Part shown: one piece after another, positions 6,718 to 9,474 of the stretch
Layout of the letters: each line of letters begins with the position of its first letter
Position numbering within the stretch: the stretch's first letter is position 1
From: Verrucomicrobiota bacterium
GTDB taxonomy: Bacteria > Verrucomicrobiota > Lentisphaeria > Oligosphaerales > Oligosphaeraceae
DNA: 9,474 bases
Assembly (NCBI GenBank): GCA_022709995.1
Contig: JAKLHU010000045.1
Span: forward strand, 1-9,474
Reading direction: 5' to 3'
Notes under the pieces: model-generated
Seen by the model: only the letters and a program-made list of their open reading frames with translations
Databases searched by the model: none
What the model was told of the DNA's origin: nothing
Made by a program: the position numbers and the translations under genes

Positions 6718-8088
6718 TCAGAATCCAAACAGCTGTTTCGGACGGTCGTAGGCCAAGTGCCGGGCCAGGCGTTCCGCCGGTCCCATCGGCATCCGGCCCA
6801 GATCAACCATGCTCCCCAGGACGTGCGACAAGGTCCGCCGGAACATCTCATGGCGCGAACCGTAGGACAGAATCTTGCGTGAATCCGACACCATGCCCGC
6901 CATGTTGCTCAACGCATCCACGGAGCTGACATAGTCGAGCTGCGTCTTCATGCCGATGAACGAGTCGTTCAGCCACCAGGCCAGCCCCAGGCTGACATGG
7001 TAGCCAAACGCGCGCGTCAGCTGCGCCAACGTCGCATTGTGAATCGGATTCATGTTGTAGAGGACCACTTTCAACCGGTTGTCGAAGCGGTTCAGCAAAG
7101 GCAGCAGCGGCGTGACATAATCCGTCAGATGGTCCGAAATGTCGCCACCGACGTCGGCGCCCAGTTCCCGTTGCAAGGAGTCGCGGACGTCACGGACCGC
7201 CCCCATGTGGATTTGGAAGACCCAGCCCTTGGCGGCGTCGAGCTCGGCCATTTCGTTGAGGAAGTAGGACATGTAGGCGACCGTCTCGGCCTGGCTGATG
7301 GCCTTGCCTTCGCGGGCCCGCATGAAGGCATCGTTGGCTGACTCGGGCGAGACCTGATAGGCGTAGGGCACGTTCACGCCGTGGTCGCTGGCCCGGCAGC
7401 CCATGTCGGCAAAGAAGTCATGGGCCGCGCGCAACGCCGCCAGCATGTCCTCCAGGCAGTGGAACGTCATGTTCCAGCGCTTTTCCAAGACCGCGACATA
7501 CTCCGGCCAGTCCGTCTTGAAGATGTTCATGGCCTTGTCGGGACGGAACGTCGGCCGCACTACCCCGGCCAGGGGGGAAGACTGCAAGGCGCGATGGTGC
7601 TCCAGGGTGTCGACCGGGTCATCGGTTGAACACATGGCCTCAACCCGCATCTGGCGGATCAAATTCTGCTGTGACATCTCCGGACGACGCAGAATGGCCA
7701 GGCCCTTGTCCCAGATCACCCTGGCGTTGGCAGCGCAAATTTCCTCGTGGATGCCCAGCCGGCGTTTCAAATCAAGATGAATCCACTCATAGGTCGGATT
7801 GCCGACCAGAAGTTCGAACGCCTTGGCCATGACCATCCATTTTTCCTCGTTGCCGACCTCCTTGCTGGTCAGGAACCGCTCCTCGACGCCGCACTTGCGC
7901 ATGCATTCCCAGACATAATGGTCCGTCGCCCCCTCGGCCTCCCAGAGGTCGGCGAACCGGCGGTCCTCGCTCAACGCCTTGACATCGCAATGATTGTGCG
8001 CGTCAATGATGGGCAGATCGCGGATCCCCGCAAAAATCGTTTCCGCCGTCGGGCCGCTCAATAAATACTTGTCGTCCAGAAATGCCAT
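6718..8088 (-). CDS. uxaC: Glucuronate/galacturonate isomerase (uronate isomerase)
   Basis: UxaC interconverts D-glucuronate with D-fructuronate and D-galacturonate with D-tagaturonate in the cytoplasm, the first step of hexuronate breakdown to 2-keto-3-deoxygluconate. The 456-residue product is close to the usual 450-470. It is an amidohydrolase-fold enzyme and keeps the active-site set known from E. coli UxaC: IIDAHNHCD (H31, H33), FRPDK (R182), CRASDHG (D235), IHMGAVR (H294, R299), the WW pair at 371-372 and SDSR (D402, R404), plus the family motif CSTDDP. I use the ATG at 8086-8088; a TTG four codons upstream is possible but has no ribosome site, and only a weak GAGA precedes the ATG. The metallophosphoesterase begins ten bases downstream. 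The oxidoreductase gene lies 118 bases upstream on the same strand. The usual uxuA/uxuB/kdgK partners are not in the window. Confidence 0.95.
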   Translation of the reverse strand: MAFLDDKYLLSGPTAETIFAGIRDLPIIDAHNHCDVKALSEDRRFADLWEAEGATDHYVWECMRKCGVEERFLTSKEVGNEEKWMVMAKAFELLVGNPTYEWIHLDLKRRLGIHEEICAANARVIWDKGLAILRRPEMSQQNLIRQMRVEAMCSTDDPVDTLEHHRALQSSPLAGVVRPTFRPDKAMNIFKTDWPEYVAVLEKRWNMTFHCLEDMLAALRAAHDFFADMGCRASDHGVNVPYAYQVSPESANDAFMRAREGKAISQAETVAYMSYFLNEMAELDAAKGWVFQIHMGAVRDVRDSLQRELGADVGGDISDHLTDYVTPLLPLLNRFDNRLKVVLYNMNPIHNATLAQLTRAFGYHVSLGLAWWLNDSFIGMKTQLDYVSSVDALSNMAGMVSDSRKILSYGSRHEMFRRTLSHVLGSMVDLGRMPMGPAERLARHLAYDRPKQLFGF

Positions 8089-8155
8089 GGTGTTTCTCAA
8101 GGGTTGGGTGGGTGTCGCCGGGATTAGCGATGGTAGGTTTCGACGGAGAGCGCGG

Positions 8156-8200
8156 CGGCCGGGGCAGCGGGCGCGAATCGGGCGGACGCCGCCCCGGCCG
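8156..8200 (-). terminator. GC-rich inverted repeat after the oxidoreductase gene
   Basis: A perfect 10-base inverted repeat (CGGCCGGGGC at 8156-8165, GCCCCGGCCG at 8191-8200) encloses a 25-base loop. It begins six bases past the oxidoreductase stop codon. No T-run follows on the minus strand, so it is not a classical intrinsic terminator. It could pause transcription, protect the 3' end of the upstream message, or be a chance product of GC-rich DNA. Confidence 0.35.
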
Positions 8201-8206
8201 GCTCCT

Positions 8207-9271
8207 TCACTTCAGCGGTTCGTTGCGGACGGCGGTGATCTTGCCGGTGGCGGCGCATTCCATGCAGGCGACGACCGTCGCCAGAGCCTTGAAGCCTTTC
8301 AGGCCGTCGAATGGCGGCTCAATGTCATCCAGGATGCAGTCGACGAACATGTCCGGGATGCCGCTCTTGACCTGGACGGTGTTGGTGGCGACGGCCCCGA
8401 CCTTGTATTTGGCCGCCTCGCCAGTCGCCAGCTCGACCTCGACCGGATACTCGGGGTTGGCGCCCAGGACCATGCGGCCTTTGGTGCCGTACAGGATGGT
8501 CACGTTGTCTTCCGGGCCGTAGTAGGTCCAGCTGGCGGTCAGCTGCCCGAGCACGCCATTGGCCATGCGCAAAATGCAGACCGCGTTGTCGTCAACCGTG
8601 ATCGGCTTGCCTTTTTCATTCTTCTTGTCCATGGTGGCGATGAAGGCGCCGACCTCCGCGACATCGGTCCCCAGCAGCCAAGGCAGGAGATACGCCTTGT
8701 GCACGCCCAGATCGCCCATGCTGCCGACATACGCTTTTTCCTTTTTGAAAAACCAGGTATGGGGCCCTTTGTCCTGGGACCAGGTCTCCGGCCCGCCGTG
8801 GCCGAAGGAGCTGCGGAAGGTCAGAACCTGGCCAATGACGCCGTCTTTCAGCAGCTGCCTGGCCTTGAGGTGCGGCGCCATCAGGCACTGGTTGTGGCCG
8901 ATCATCAGTTTTTTGCCGGCCTTTTTCGCGGCCGCGATCATGGCGGAGGCGTCTTTCAAGTTGGTCGCCATCGGTTTTTCGCACAGAACGTGCTTGCCGG
9001 CTTCGAGGGCGGCTATCGTCAGACGGGCGTGTTCGCTGTTCGGAGTCGCGACGATGACCGCGTCCAGATTCTTGTGGCTGATCACGGCTTTTTCGCTGGC
9101 GGCCACCTTGCCGCCATACAGCTTCACCAGGTATTCCGCCCGTTCCTTGATCGGGTCATAGACGGTCACCAGCTCGGCATCCGGGTTCTGCGACAACTCC
9201 AACGCATGCCGGAACAAGGCGATGCTGCCTGCACCCAAAAGGCCAATCCGAACTTTCCCCTGTGCTGCCAT
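8207..9271 (-). CDS. Gfo/Idh/MocA-family NAD(P)-dependent oxidoreductase
   Basis: The 354-residue protein has the two-domain layout of this sugar and cyclitol dehydrogenase family. An N-terminal Rossmann fold (about 6-122) carries GLLGAGSIA (10-18), and an acidic residue, D39, ends the second strand, which favours NAD(H) over NADP(H). The CEKPMA motif (97-102) supplies the conserved Lys99. The C-terminal alpha/beta domain (about 125-345) has GDLGVH (186-191), where D187 and H191 fit the usual catalytic positions. The substrate cannot be read from sequence; sugars, uronates, inositols and aldoses are all known in the family. Neighbouring uxaC suggests a uronate or ketouronate, as an inference. 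Two ATGs compete (9277 and 9271). AGGAG lies 1 base before the first and 7 before the second, so I choose 9271. A good promoter lies about 70-100 bases upstream. Confidence 0.92.
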   Translation of the reverse strand: MAAQGKVRIGLLGAGSIALFRHALELSQNPDAELVTVYDPIKERAEYLVKLYGGKVAASEKAVISHKNLDAVIVATPNSEHARLTIAALEAGKHVLCEKPMATNLKDASAMIAAAKKAGKKLMIGHNQCLMAPHLKARQLLKDGVIGQVLTFRSSFGHGGPETWSQDKGPHTWFFKKEKAYVGSMGDLGVHKAYLLPWLLGTDVAEVGAFIATMDKKNEKGKPITVDDNAVCILRMANGVLGQLTASWTYYGPEDNVTILYGTKGRMVLGANPEYPVEVELATGEAAKYKVGAVATNTVQVKSGIPDMFVDCILDDIEPPFDGLKGFKALATVVACMECAATGKITAVRNEPLK

Positions 9272-9278
9272 GTGCATA

Positions 9279-9283
9279 CTCCT
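9279..9283 (-). promoter_or_regulatory. Ribosome binding site deciding the oxidoreductase start
   Basis: On the minus strand AGGAG is followed by T and then ATGCACATG. Only the second ATG, at 9269-9271, is at a workable distance (7 bases). The first is too close (1 base). Confidence 0.7.
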
Positions 9284-9348
9284 GATCTCTTTGTCTGAAC
9301 CGTTCCGTTGCCAACCGCCGGCGGCTGAACACCGCCTCCAGAAAGTCG

Positions 9349-9377
9349 ATTATAGAATAATGTCCGGCACCGATAAA
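9349..9377 (-). promoter_or_regulatory. Candidate sigma-70 promoter of the oxidoreductase gene
   Basis: On the minus strand a perfect TATAAT -10 hexamer (9349-9354) is preceded, with a 17-base spacer, by TTTATC (9372-9377), a weak -35 match. It sits in a short AT-rich patch inside otherwise GC-rich DNA. The predicted leader is about 70 nt and includes a GC palindrome, CCGCCGGCGG (9315-9324), which might act as an operator or a small hairpin. It is the best promoter candidate in the window and may drive the whole oxidoreductase-uxaC-phosphoesterase group. Confidence 0.5.
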
Positions 9378-9474
9378 TCAACCGGGATGGCTCGTTTTTC
9401 GCGGAAAACAACCGGTCCGGAGCCCCGCCCCAAGACCAACCGCCGGCCGCCCGTAAGCGGTCAGTGTACAACCC

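Noticed and set aside
7994..9298. A 434-codon open frame on the plus strand opposite the oxidoreductase
   Set aside because: It overlaps almost all of a clear Gfo/Idh/MocA gene, and its translation is low-complexity His/Gly/Arg/Val-rich sequence typical of an antisense shadow.
9459..9473. Imperfect palindrome around TGTACA at the window end, resembling LacI/GntR-type operators
   Set aside because: Only the central six bases and the outer GGT/ACC are symmetric, and the context beyond the window is missing, so chance is the simpler explanation.

Overview
The window is GC-rich chromosomal DNA, roughly 60-65% G+C by eye. It most resembles the Planctomycetes-Verrucomicrobia-Lentisphaerae group, and Lentisphaerota (Victivallis/Oligosphaera-like) is my best guess. 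The reasons are a prepilin-like protein with a C-terminal H-X9-DG motif and no Gly before the FTLIE cleavage site, a very large secreted beta-sandwich protein, and a uronate isomerase beside a Gfo/Idh/MocA oxidoreductase. The phylum is an inference. There is no rRNA, tRNA, transposase, integrase or CRISPR array.

Left half, + strand. Bases 1-108 are probably the end of a gene that starts outside the window. A single 4.4-kb gene follows (166-4551). It encodes a 1461-residue exported protein made of successive concanavalin A-like and jelly-roll-like domains joined by Pro/Ala linkers, ending in a fibronectin III-like module. No catalytic motif is recognisable, so its function is unknown; binding or processing of extracellular glycans is a reasonable guess. 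It meets the minus-strand genes tail to tail at about 4552-4604.

Right half, - strand, in order of transcription from right to left. A Gfo/Idh/MocA oxidoreductase (8207-9271) has a promoter with a perfect TATAAT and a clear Shine-Dalgarno site. A 118-bp gap with a GC-rich hairpin follows, then glucuronate/galacturonate isomerase uxaC (6718-8088). Ten bases further on is a membrane-anchored YaeI/YkuE/LpxG-like metallophosphoesterase (5787-6707). A 429-bp intergenic region separates this from a type IV pilin-like H-X9-DG protein (4605-5357). That region holds a 29-bp tandem repeat and an AT-rich promoter-like stretch.

UxaC and the oxidoreductase fit uronic-acid (pectin/glucuronan) catabolism, with the oxidoreductase possibly acting on a uronate or its isomerised product. 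The usual partners (uxuA, uxaB/uxuB, kdgK, transporter) are not in view. The metallophosphoesterase is probably only co-transcribed. The giant beta-sandwich protein and the pilin-like protein belong to the cell-surface repertoire. No clear new defence or mobile system is visible. The least explained items are the giant protein, its internal duplication, and the intergenic 29-bp repeat.
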